From positions 1 to 60,521 of the forward strand of contig NZ_CALFXI010000013.1 of the NCBI RefSeq assembly GCF_937958065.1: DNA of 60,521 nt. Direction: 5' to 3'. Made by a program: the position numbers and the translations under genes. Positions within the stretch are counted from its first letter, which is position 1, and every line of letters starts with the position of its first letter. Shown piece after piece: positions 45,863 to 53,405 of this stretch. This stretch comes from an uncultured Steroidobacter sp. Lineage in GTDB: Bacteria; Pseudomonadota; Gammaproteobacteria; Steroidobacterales; Steroidobacteraceae. The notes beneath the pieces are model-generated. The model was not told where the DNA came from. It saw nothing but the letters and a program-made list of their open reading frames with translations, and made no database searches.

Positions 45863-46540
45863 TCAGGTGATCGTCTTGCTCGCGGTGTTCGACAACTGGC
45901 TGGCCACGCCGGCCGCATTCACCGCCACGACCGCGAAGTACCAGGTGCCGGAGCTCAGGTTCTCCACCAGATACCGGTTCACGGACGGGTTGTTCACGTT
46001 CACCGTCTGATCCAGATTGCCGGACGTGCGTCCGTACATCACTCGAAACCCGGCCAGATTGCCCAGCGCGCTGCCGTCCGAGTTCTGAGTCGGCGGCGTC
46101 CACGACAGCGTCGCGCTGCCGCTGGCATTGGCCACCTCGCTCACCGTGATCGTGAACGGCCCGAGCGACGCATTGGCCTGTCCATCTGAAACCGTGACGG
46201 TGATGTTGCCGTACGAGCCGACCTGGGCTGCGGTCGGCGTACCGCTGATGCGGCCGGTCTGCGCGTTGAAGGTAGCCCAGCTGGGAAGGTTCGCTACCGT
46301 GAAGCTGAGCCGATCGCCGTTCGGATCGGTCGCCGCGGGCTGAAAACTGTAGGCCTGGCCGACCACGGCGGTGCCGCCGGGCGTTCCGGTCATGGTTGGA
46401 GCGGCATTCGTGGAGCTGCCCGGAGGATCGACGTTACCGCTGGAGGAGTCGCCGCCTCCGCCGCCACCGCAGCCGCTCAGCAATGCAGAACCCAGGATCA
46501 GGCACCCGGCAAAAAAACCCGGAAAGTAAGTACGTCGCAT
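45863..46540 (-). CDS. Ig-like/Fn3 repeat lipoprotein
   Basis: A 225-residue exported lipoprotein: MRRTYFPGFFAGCLILGSAL then LSGC (lipobox, Cys24), a glycine/serine-rich linker, a putative Ig/cadherin-like domain (about 45-135, with AAPTMTGTP, FQPAATDPNGDRLSF, WATFNAQTGRISGTPT) and a fibronectin type III domain (about 140-225, SATLSWTPPTQ to YFAVVAVNAAG). The start is the ATG at 46540, with GGAG before it. A sigma-54-like promoter lies about 140 bases upstream, which would put it under PrsR/RpoN control. It may be a surface-attached partner of the polysaccharide. Confidence 0.8.
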   Translation of the reverse strand: MRRTYFPGFFAGCLILGSALLSGCGGGGGGDSSSGNVDPPGSSTNAAPTMTGTPGGTAVVGQAYSFQPAATDPNGDRLSFTVANLPSWATFNAQTGRISGTPTAAQVGSYGNITVTVSDGQANASLGPFTITVSEVANASGSATLSWTPPTQNSDGSALGNLAGFRVMYGRTSGNLDQTVNVNNPSVNRYLVENLSSGTWYFAVVAVNAAGVASQLSNTASKTIT

Positions 46541-46676
46541 GATTCTCCACTGTGGCGGTCCGCGCCCGGCGTCTTGGATCTCGCCGCGCGTTGCCGCTGT
46601 AAGTCTTTGATATCTCTCGATACCTGGAGCTGAGACTCGCTCGACCCGAAGGCCGGCGAGGGCATGCGGTAGACAT

Positions 46677-46692
46677 AACAAGTCTTGTGCCA
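46677..46692 (-). promoter_or_regulatory. Sigma-54-like promoter of the Ig/Fn3 lipoprotein
   Basis: On the minus strand TGGCACAAGACTTGTT matches the -24/-12 consensus TGGCAC-N5-TTGC(A/T) with correct spacing and one mismatch in the -12 (GT for GC). It gives a leader of roughly 130 bases. It is notable because the same locus encodes the sigma-54 activator PrsR. Confidence 0.6.
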
Positions 46693-46710
46693 GGGGCCGG
46701 AAAGCCCTGG
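46690..46710. repeat. Palindrome overlapping the sigma-54-like promoter
   Basis: CCAGGG at 46690-46695 pairs with CCCTGG at 46705-46710. It touches the -24 element of the promoter, where a regulator could block or position polymerase. Confidence 0.45.
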
Positions 46711-46810
46711 CGGATCAGCAGCTTGTTGTCGGGATAAGATTTTTCGGCAAGGCCGGAACAAAGGCATTCGGTCGCGAAACGCGGACAGTTTTCGCCCTTG
46801 CCACTTCAAG

Positions 46811-46858
46811 GCGAGATTGTAAGTACCTGATTTCGCAGGATGCGAGACATTGTAGGTA
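46811..46858. repeat. Direct repeat GCGAGA..TTGTARGTA
   Basis: Two similar elements, GCGAGATTGTAAGTA (46811-46825) and GCGAGACATTGTAGGTA (from about 46842), lie 31 bases apart in the divergent gap. Their spacing (about three helix turns) would suit a dimeric regulator. Confidence 0.5.
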
Positions 46859-47154
46859 AATAGCGACAGTGTGACGTCCCGCGCGCTCAGATCAGCCCTT
46901 AAGATCGAGGCTGACAGCGCGAGCCGGCCTTACCCGAGCGCAATTCGGCCCTGACTGGCAGGCCGATTCAGACCAAGAGTCTCTCGACCGACACGCCCAC
47001 GCGCAGCCGACAAAAGCGTCGCGATTCAATCGGTTCTTCCCTCCCCTGCCGCTGCCGCGCGCGCCCTGTTGAGCGCACCCGCTCGATGAGTCCAATTAGG
47101 CAGAGATCTCTACTCGGCCACGCCACGGACGCATTCGAAACAGGAGCGGATTCC

Positions 47155-48456
47155 ATGTACCGACAGATCTCCGAGTGCCGCATTTGCGGGAACACGCAAC
47201 TGGTGGAAGTCCTCGATCTGGGCGTGCAGACGCTCACGGGCGTGTTTCCAAGAACGCGAGCACAGGAAATCACTGCCGGTCCATTGAAGCTCGTGAAGTG
47301 CACGGGTGACGACGCCGCCTGCGGGTTGTTACAGCTGCAGCACAGCTACGATCTGGGCGAGCTGTATGGCGACAACTATGGCTACCGCTCGGGCCTCAAC
47401 TCGAGCATGGTCGCGCATCTGCATGCCAAGGTCCGCCGCATTCTCGAACGTGTGCCTCTCCCCGACGATGCACTCATCATCGATATCGGCGCCAACGACA
47501 GCACCACCCTGCAGGCCTATCCCACGCAGGGCTGCACGCTGGTTGGCATCGATCCCACCGGCGCGAAGTTCCGGAAGTTCTACCCGCCGCACATCCAACT
47601 GATTCCGGACTTCTTCTCCGCGGCGACGGTTCGCCAGCATTTTGGCGAGCGCAAGGCCGCGGTCATCACTTCGTTCTCCATGTTCTACGATCTGGAGGCG
47701 CCGCTGACGTTCATGAAAGAGATCGCCGAGGTGCTCGACGACGACGGCGTCTGGGTGCTCGAGCAGAGCTACATGCCGACCATGATGCAGCGGAACTCCT
47801 ACGACACCGTCTGCCATGAGCATCTGGAGTACTACGCCCTCAAACAGATCAAGTGGATGACCGACCGGCTGGGCCTGAAGATCATCGATGTCGAATTCAA
47901 CGACATCAACGGCGGCAGCTTCTCGCTCATGGTGGCGAAGCGGGAGTCGCGCCACGCCGAATCGCCACAAGTGGAAAGCATCCTCAATGAGGAAGCACGC
48001 GCCGGACTGAACACGCTGCAACCCTTCCACGAGTTCGCGAACAACGTCGCCTCCAGCCGGGCCACCTTGCGGGCGTTCCTCGATGAATCGAAACGCTTCG
48101 GCAAGACGGTTTGCGCGCTCGGAGCCTCGACCAAGGGCAACGTCCTCTTGCAGTACTGCCAGATCACCGAAGCCGACATCGCCCGCGTGGGCGAGGTGAA
48201 CCCGGACAAGTTCGAGGCTTTCACTCCCGGCAGCCTGCTGCCCATCGTTGCCGAAGACGACGTGCTGGCGATGCAGCCGGACTATCTGCTGGTGCTGCCC
48301 TGGCATTTCCGGAGCTTCTTCGTGGACCATCCGCGCTACTTCGGCCACAACCTGATCTTTCCGCTACCTCAACTGGAATTGATCCGCACGACGGAGCCGG
48401 CCGCCAAGGAGCGGCCGCAAGCTGCCCGTGCCCGAACCGAAGAAGCGCGCCTGTAA
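47155..48456 (+). CDS. Class I SAM-dependent C-methyltransferase (sugar methyltransferase type)
   Basis: A 433-residue enzyme. An N-terminal zinc-binding module (Cys8, Cys11, Cys49, Cys56) is followed by a SAM-binding domain with LIIDIGANDSTTL near residue 108, the CHEHLEYYAL segment conserved in NDP-sugar C-3 methyltransferases, and a C-terminal Rossmann-like region (GASTKGNVLLQY). It would make a branched-chain sugar. The ATG at 47155 has AGGAG eight bases in front; an upstream start adds 23 unlikely residues. It heads a group that includes two Gmd-type dehydratases. Confidence 0.88.
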   Translation: MYRQISECRICGNTQLVEVLDLGVQTLTGVFPRTRAQEITAGPLKLVKCTGDDAACGLLQLQHSYDLGELYGDNYGYRSGLNSSMVAHLHAKVRRILERVPLPDDALIIDIGANDSTTLQAYPTQGCTLVGIDPTGAKFRKFYPPHIQLIPDFFSAATVRQHFGERKAAVITSFSMFYDLEAPLTFMKEIAEVLDDDGVWVLEQSYMPTMMQRNSYDTVCHEHLEYYALKQIKWMTDRLGLKIIDVEFNDINGGSFSLMVAKRESRHAESPQVESILNEEARAGLNTLQPFHEFANNVASSRATLRAFLDESKRFGKTVCALGASTKGNVLLQYCQITEADIARVGEVNPDKFEAFTPGSLLPIVAEDDVLAMQPDYLLVLPWHFRSFFVDHPRYFGHNLIFPLPQLELIRTTEPAAKERPQAARARTEEARL

Positions 48457-48468
48457 GCGGGCCGCTTC

Positions 48469-49221
48469 GTGATCCGGAAGAGTCCGGCGGCTGCGGTTTT
48501 CATCTGCAGTAGCGACAGCCGCATCGACATCCTCGAGCGCACCCTGCCGTCGGTCCAGAAGTTCTGGCCGACGTGTCGCTATCCGATGTATGTCGGGCTC
48601 AACTCCTGCACTCGCGCGCTGCCGGTCGGCGTGCCCGTCATTGCCCCGCCATCGGACTGGCGGCGCGAATTCACGCAGCAGCTCGCGCAGACCGAGCCGG
48701 AGTACCTGATCGTCATGCTCGATGACTTCCTGATCCAGGCGCCAGTGGATCGAGATCGACTCGCGCATCTGGTCGAAAGCGCCGTGCGCCTGAAGCTCGA
48801 CTATCTGAGACTCGTTCCGCTCGGCCGGTCCCTGTTCGCGCGAGCTACGGGCCGGCACCCGGTAGAGATCGCTCCGGGACTGCAGCGGATCCGCGAAGGT
48901 CACCCGTTCTATTCAGCGCTGCAGATTGCGATCTGGCGTAAGAGCCATCTGTTGTCCATGCTCGAGAGACCGATGAGCATTTGGGACTTCGAGCGCCAGT
49001 GCGCGCGTGATGCGAGTCACTGCGCCATCAAGGACAATCCGCCGATCGCCTATCGGCATCTGGTCGAGAAAGGTCGCTGGCTGCCTTACGCCCGTTCGCT
49101 GCTGCGCCGTGCGGGATTCGCGCCGGAGCTCGGTGCTCGTCCCGCCTGGCCCGCCACGCGCTACGGCCAATTGTTCGTCGATCAGCTGCGCTGGGTGGTG
49201 CTCGGCTATGCGACTTGTTGA
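48469..49221 (+). CDS. Unassigned protein, glycosyltransferase-like
   Basis: I do not recognise this 250-residue protein firmly. Its opening (AAAVFICSSDSRIDILERTLPSVQKFWP), EYLIVMLDDFLIQ acidic motif and IWDFERQCARDASHC late segment are what one expects of a small GT-A-type glycosyltransferase or a relative lacking the usual DxD spacing. It starts with GTG, has no signal or membrane segment, follows the C-methyltransferase by 12 bases and overlaps the convergent Gmd-like gene by 16 bases. It probably acts on the same branched sugar. Function remains open. Confidence 0.65.
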   Translation: MIRKSPAAAVFICSSDSRIDILERTLPSVQKFWPTCRYPMYVGLNSCTRALPVGVPVIAPPSDWRREFTQQLAQTEPEYLIVMLDDFLIQAPVDRDRLAHLVESAVRLKLDYLRLVPLGRSLFARATGRHPVEIAPGLQRIREGHPFYSALQIAIWRKSHLLSMLERPMSIWDFERQCARDASHCAIKDNPPIAYRHLVEKGRWLPYARSLLRRAGFAPELGARPAWPATRYGQLFVDQLRWVVLGYATC

Positions 49222-50168
49222 GCGACGATATCTGCGTCCACCATCGTCCGCACGAGTTGCTCGAATGAGATGGACGGCCGCCAGCCCAGCACACGCCGCG
49301 CCTTGGCGGCATCGCCGACGAGTGGCATCGACTCCGGCGGCCGTCGCGCTCGTGGGTCGGTTTCAACATACGCCCGGTAGTCGAGCCCTATGTGATCGAA
49401 CGCCAGTTCGCAAAACTCTCGCACTGAGTGACTCACACCCGTAGCCACGACATAGTCGTCTGCGATGTCGGCCTGAAGCATCTGCCACATGGCGCGCACA
49501 TAGTCGCCGGCAAATCCCCAATCGCGCGTGACATCGAGATCGCCCAGAGGCAGCGAGCGCGACCGCCCGGCACGAATGCGCGCGACTCCCATCGTGATCT
49601 TGCGAGTCACGAACTCCGGGCCACGACGCGGACTCTCATGATTGAACAGGATGGCGGAGCACCCAAACACGCCAAAGTTGTCGCGATACGTGCCGACCAT
49701 CCCGTGAGCGAACAGCTTCGCGACACCATAGGGATTCCTCGGCCGAAACGGCGTCAGCTCGTTCTGCGGCGACTGAGAGACCGTGCCGAACATTTCGCTG
49801 CTGGAGGCCTGGCAGAACCGAATGCTCGGATCGACCGTCCGGATCGCCTCCAGCAGCCGAACCACGGCGAGTCCGTTGTACTCGGCGGTGAAGGTCGGAT
49901 CCGCCAACAGCTGGCTGCTCGAGGCGCGAGCCGCGAAGTTGTAGACCTCCCTGGGTCGATGTTGCTCGAGGATCCGCCGCAACAGCGCGTCATCCAGCAG
50001 ACTCCCCGGAATGATCTGCATCTGACTGCGCAGATGCTGGATGCGACCAAGCCGATCTCCGGCATCCTCCCGCACCAGACCGACGACTTCATAGCCGCGT
50101 TCGAGCAGCAGCTCCGCGAGATAAGAGCCGTCTTGCCCATTGACGCCGGTGATCAATGCGCTCGGCAT
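49206..50168 (-). CDS. GDP-mannose 4,6-dehydratase paralogue (SDR epimerase/dehydratase)
   Basis: A 320-residue extended SDR protein similar to Gmd: ALITGVNGQDGSYLAELLL (NAD-binding), QASSSEMFG, NPYGVAKLFAH (catalytic Tyr and Lys), FNHESPRRGPEFVTRKIT. It is about 50 residues shorter than the neighbouring Gmd, and the catalytic Thr position reads Ser (SSSE). Candidate roles are a 4-keto-6-deoxy sugar reductase (RMD-type) or a dehydratase for a second nucleotide sugar. It starts nine bases after the gmd stop, so the two are cotranscribed. Confidence 0.85.
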   Translation of the reverse strand: MPSALITGVNGQDGSYLAELLLERGYEVVGLVREDAGDRLGRIQHLRSQMQIIPGSLLDDALLRRILEQHRPREVYNFAARASSSQLLADPTFTAEYNGLAVVRLLEAIRTVDPSIRFCQASSSEMFGTVSQSPQNELTPFRPRNPYGVAKLFAHGMVGTYRDNFGVFGCSAILFNHESPRRGPEFVTRKITMGVARIRAGRSRSLPLGDLDVTRDWGFAGDYVRAMWQMLQADIADDYVVATGVSHSVREFCELAFDHIGLDYRAYVETDPRARRPPESMPLVGDAAKARRVLGWRPSISFEQLVRTMVDADIVAQQVA

Positions 50169-50177
50169 GTGGCGCGG

Positions 50178-51287
50178 TCAGGAAGCGATACGCGAGCCGA
50201 ACACCGCCGGGAACCCGTGTGGCTTCAGCAACTCCTCACACTGCGCTTCCTTCAGGTCCTCCTCGACCATCTCCACCACGAGATCGGCGAAGCTCGTCCT
50301 GGGGGTCCATCCCAGCCGCGCTCGCGCCTTCGCGGAATCACCCAGCAAGGTCTCCACTTCCGTCGGACGGAAATATCGCGGGTCCACCGCAACGATGCAG
50401 TTGCCGCCGCGGTCATAGCCCTTCTCATCGACCCCTTCGCCCGACCACCGGATTTTCATACCCAGGTGCTCCGCGGCTGCTTCGACGAACTCGCGCACAC
50501 TGCGTTGCTCGCCGGTGGCCACGACGTAGTCCTCGGGCGATGACTGCTGCAGCATCAGCCAGGCCGCCTCCATGTAGTCGCGAGCATGCCCCCAATCTCT
50601 CAATGCGTTCAGATTGCCAAGATACAGACAATCCTGCAGACCGCATTTGATACGCGCCAGCGCGCGCGTGATCTTTCGAGTAACAAACGTCTCGCCGCGA
50701 TTCGGCGACTCGTGGTTGAACAGGATGCCGTTGCACGCGTACATGCCATAGGCTTCGCGGTAGTTGACGGTGATCCAGTACGCATACAACTTTGCCGCGG
50801 CATAGGGTGAGCGCGGATAGAAGGGCGTGGTCTCCTTCTGGGGGATTTCCTGCACCAGACCGAACAGCTCGGACGTCGACGCCTGGTAGAAGCGCACGCG
50901 CTTCTCCATCCCCAGGATGCGTACGGCCTCCAGGATACGCAGCGTTCCCAACGCGTCGGAGTTCGCGGTGTACTCCGGCTCTTCGAACGAGACTGCAACG
51001 TGGCTCTGTGCGGCCAGGTTATAGATCTCATCCGGCCGGGTCTTTTGAATGACTCGCATCAGACTGCTGCTGTCGGTCATATCGCCATAGTGCAGATAGA
51101 GCCGCGCGTTCGGCTCGTGCGCATCCCTGTATAGATGATCGATGCGGCGTGTATTGAACAGCGAGGTGCGACGACGGATGCCGTGAACGACATATCCCTT
51201 CTTCAATAGAAACTCGGCGAGATAGGCGCCATCCTGACCCGTAATCCCTGTGATCAAGGCAGTCTTTTGCTTCATGAGCGCATCCAC
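50178..51287 (-). CDS. gmd: GDP-mannose 4,6-dehydratase
   Basis: A 369-residue SDR dehydratase with ALITGITGQDGAYLAEFLL, QASTSELFG (Thr and Glu), SPYAAAKLYAYW (Tyr, Lys), FNHESPNRGETFVTRKIT and the C-terminal DPRYFRPTEVETLLGD, all typical of Gmd. It makes GDP-4-keto-6-deoxy-mannose for deoxysugars. The GTG at 51287 has GGAAGG in front; an ATG four codons later is the alternative. It leads the pair with the shorter paralogue. Confidence 0.93.
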   Translation of the reverse strand: MDALMKQKTALITGITGQDGAYLAEFLLKKGYVVHGIRRRTSLFNTRRIDHLYRDAHEPNARLYLHYGDMTDSSSLMRVIQKTRPDEIYNLAAQSHVAVSFEEPEYTANSDALGTLRILEAVRILGMEKRVRFYQASTSELFGLVQEIPQKETTPFYPRSPYAAAKLYAYWITVNYREAYGMYACNGILFNHESPNRGETFVTRKITRALARIKCGLQDCLYLGNLNALRDWGHARDYMEAAWLMLQQSSPEDYVVATGEQRSVREFVEAAAEHLGMKIRWSGEGVDEKGYDRGGNCIVAVDPRYFRPTEVETLLGDSAKARARLGWTPRTSFADLVVEMVEEDLKEAQCEELLKPHGFPAVFGSRIAS

Positions 51288-51480
51288 CTGGCCTTCCGTG
51301 ATATCGCTCGATTCTGCCCGAGCGCCGCTCCTCCAAGCGCCTCGCGCGCTGCCTGTGGCAGATCACTGCGGTGTTCGCGAGCGTAAAGCGTAGCTGGCGC
51401 TGGTCGCTGCAATCCTGCAGGCGCCCGCGCGCGCGCTCGTATCGATCATTGGAGTTTTGTACGCCGATTCGAGCGGGCGA

Positions 51481-51768
51481 TCACTTCTCGGTAGGCATTT
51501 CCAGGTCGGGCAGCTCGATCACCTTGGCGGGATCGGTTGGATCGGCTTCGGGGGGCGACACCAGCCCGCCCGCGTGCGTGTCTCGCAACATCTGCTCGAG
51601 GCTCACCAGCTCCAGGATTTCCTGGATGTGCGCCGGCGACTGCTTCAACCAACGAACATAGTCGAGCTTCTCCTGCTCGGTCATTTCGCCGGCGCGGATC
51701 AGAACGAGCCAGTCGGCCGCCTGCTCGCTGATCGACTGCGGATCGTCATTCTGGGGACGGTCAGACAT
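51481..51768 (-). CDS. Orphan FecR-type N-terminal domain (DUF4880-like)
   Basis: A 95-residue protein that matches only the N-terminal helical domain of FecR anti-sigma regulators: EQAADWLVLIRAGEMTEQEKLDYVRWLKQSPAHI. The membrane helix and periplasmic FecR domain are missing, so it would be a soluble sigma-interacting module. The start is the ATG at 51768, with GAGGA in front. It lies 150 bases downstream of an ECF sigma gene on the same strand, its likely partner. It could also be a remnant of a longer fecR. Confidence 0.75.
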   Translation of the reverse strand: MSDRPQNDDPQSISEQAADWLVLIRAGEMTEQEKLDYVRWLKQSPAHIQEILELVSLEQMLRDTHAGGLVSPPEADPTDPAKVIELPDLEMPTEK

Positions 51769-51876
51769 CCGTCTTCCTCGCCAATGCGTCAAGGTGCGAC
51801 GGAGTCATGGTTGTTCCGGCCGCGACCGATCGGAAATCCGCCGCTTCGGATCTCCTCCACGCCCGCAAGCTAGACC

Positions 51877-51898
51877 GGGCCATGATTGTGCATGGCCC
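51877..51898. repeat. Perfect hairpin between ECF sigma and FecR-like genes
   Basis: GGGCCATG (51877-51884) pairs perfectly with CATGGCCC (51891-51898) around a six-base loop. There is no T-run on the minus strand, so it may slow or regulate transcription into the FecR-like gene instead of ending it. Confidence 0.55.
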
Positions 51899-51920
51899 TT
51901 GCAGTGAACTGGCCGGTAGG

Positions 51921-52556
51921 TTACCCGACCTTCCTGCGCACGGCGTCCGCGCCGAGGTCGGGCGACCCCAGATCCGAGCGCAGCTCGGCATATGCGCGAG
52001 CAATGTCCCTTCGCACGACACGCGGGGTCAGCTTCAGCTTGGCGGCAATCTGCTTATACGTCAGATCCTCGCGTATGTGGAGTAGCAGCACCTGGCGCTG
52101 CCGCGGGGGCAGCCTGCTCACCGCCTTTCTCACGTGCAGATTGACCAGGTCGTGCTCCACGGTGCTTTCCGGCTCGGCCTCAGGCTCGATCTGCAGGTCC
52201 GAGAGCCAGACGTCATCATGCGGCAGACTATTGCGCGCCCGCTCCCGCCATTCGTTGACCACGTTGGTCGCGATCCGGAACAAATAACTCTGCGGGTATT
52301 CGACCACCGCATCGTCGCTGTAACGAAGCAGGCGCAGGAACACCTCTTGCGCCACGTCGTCGAGATCCGCCGACTGCATCGAGGAGCGGCTGGACAACCA
52401 GCGCTTCATCGCGCCGCGCCACGATTCGAACCACCTGGTCAAGCGTTCGTTGCGGCTCTTTGTATCGATCGTAACGACTTTTGCGGCTTCCTCTTCACTG
52501 CCTTGTTGCGATGTCGTGCTCTGGTCCGTAGGGCAACGTTCGTCTACGGCGCTCAC
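51921..52556 (-). CDS. ECF RNA polymerase sigma factor (FecI-like)
   Basis: A 211-residue sigma-70-family factor. Region 2 is visible in ADLDDVAQEVFLRLLRYSDDAVV and SYLFRIATNVVNEWRERAR, region 4 in RLPPRQRQVLLLHIREDLTYKQIAAKLKLTPRVVRRDIARAYAELR. A 35-residue basic extension precedes region 2, longer than usual. The start is GTG at 52556 with a weak ribosome-binding site. The FecR-like gene downstream suggests control by direct protein contact. Confidence 0.9.
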   Translation of the reverse strand: MSAVDERCPTDQSTTSQQGSEEEAAKVVTIDTKSRNERLTRWFESWRGAMKRWLSSRSSMQSADLDDVAQEVFLRLLRYSDDAVVEYPQSYLFRIATNVVNEWRERARNSLPHDDVWLSDLQIEPEAEPESTVEHDLVNLHVRKAVSRLPPRQRQVLLLHIREDLTYKQIAAKLKLTPRVVRRDIARAYAELRSDLGSPDLGADAVRRKVG

Positions 52557-52880
52557 GGCAGTCGCACCGTGGTGTGTGCATGACTACCGGGTCGCTGGTC
52601 TATCGATGCTGGTGAGTGTGTGAGCATGACCTGATCCCCTAGGACATTCACTTAGTTATCGGCAGGGCTGTGTTTCACGCGACGGGTAGTCCCAATAGGT
52701 ACGGGGTCCGTCTAATTGTTTATGTCCTTAGTCACGACAGAAAGTCGGTAGCAGTTTTGTCACATTTCCGCCAACTCAGGGTCACATGAGCGGCGTCCAT
52801 GTGCAGTTGCTGCGCTGCTTTGTCGTTGTCTGCTCAACGAATGTTGTCGTTGAGCGTCGCGTGCCAACCAGTGATGCAGA
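52557..52880. other. Divergent region between two ECF sigma genes
   Basis: The 324-base gap holds a perfect hairpin at 52832-52855 and two near-identical GTGTGTG..GCATGAC elements (about 52572-52584 and 52616-52630). Promoters for both sigma genes should lie here. I see no gene in it. Confidence 0.6.
52832..52855. repeat. Perfect 9-bp hairpin upstream of the plus-strand sigma gene
   Basis: GCTCAACGA (52832-52840) pairs perfectly with TCGTTGAGC (52847-52855), loop six bases, ending 25 bases before the ATG. It could be an operator or a leader structure that masks the ribosome-binding site. Confidence 0.65.
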
Positions 52881-53399
52881 ATGACCACCGTAGCTCAAGA
52901 GACCGCTCCGTTCGCGTTCGACCCCACGTCCTTCCGGACCTATGACAGGCAACTGCACCGTTATCTGGCGCGCCGTTTGACACAGCGCCAGGACGCGGAG
53001 GATCTCGCCCAGGAAGTGTATTTACGGTTGCTGCGGGTGGATGCGAGCAAGCAGGTGCACAAACCGGTCGCGTATATTTTTGGAATCGCGTCTCACGTGG
53101 TGGCGGATTTCATGAGCGAGACGAAGCAAGGGCACGAGCGCCTCGAGGATCGCGTAGAGGATCCCGAGCATTGCGCCAGCCCGCCGGACGACCTGGCAGA
53201 CCGATTGAACCTGCAACAGCAGCTCGAGCGGGCTCTCGCTCGCCTGCCCCAGACGCATGCAAGGGTGCTGCTCGCTCACAAGCACCACGGGCTCTCTTAT
53301 GAAGAGGTCGCCAGCGAACTCGGCCTGAGCATTCACACCGTCGAGAAATACGTCACCCAGGCCAAGGCTCTGATCCGGACCATGACCTGGGAGCGTTAG
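52881..53399 (+). CDS. ECF RNA polymerase sigma factor (FecI-like)
   Basis: A 172-residue ECF factor with region 2 (RQDAEDLAQEVYLRLLRVD, KPVAYIFGIASHVVADFM) and region 4 (LPQTHARVLLAHKHHGLSYEEVASELGLSIHTVEKYVTQA). It has the compact length of FecI-type factors. No anti-sigma gene follows; the next gene converges after six bases. It is divergent from the other sigma gene and only distantly similar to it. Confidence 0.9.
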   Translation: MTTVAQETAPFAFDPTSFRTYDRQLHRYLARRLTQRQDAEDLAQEVYLRLLRVDASKQVHKPVAYIFGIASHVVADFMSETKQGHERLEDRVEDPEHCASPPDDLADRLNLQQQLERALARLPQTHARVLLAHKHHGLSYEEVASELGLSIHTVEKYVTQAKALIRTMTWER

Positions 53400-53405
53400 T
53401 CCTCC

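Larger units (their letters stand above)
46541..47154. other. Divergent intergenic region with regulatory elements
   Basis: This 614-base gap separates the Ig/Fn3 lipoprotein from the methyltransferase gene. It contains a sigma-54-like promoter, a palindrome overlapping it (46690-46710) and a direct repeat at 46811-46858, all listed separately. I see no convincing small gene: open frames here lack ribosome-binding sites and family features. Confidence 0.6.

Noticed and set aside
46541..46760. Cyclic-di-GMP (GEMM) or other riboswitch in the leader of the Ig/Fn3 lipoprotein
   Set aside because: I could not lay out the conserved core of any riboswitch class; the sigma-54-like promoter explains the position better.
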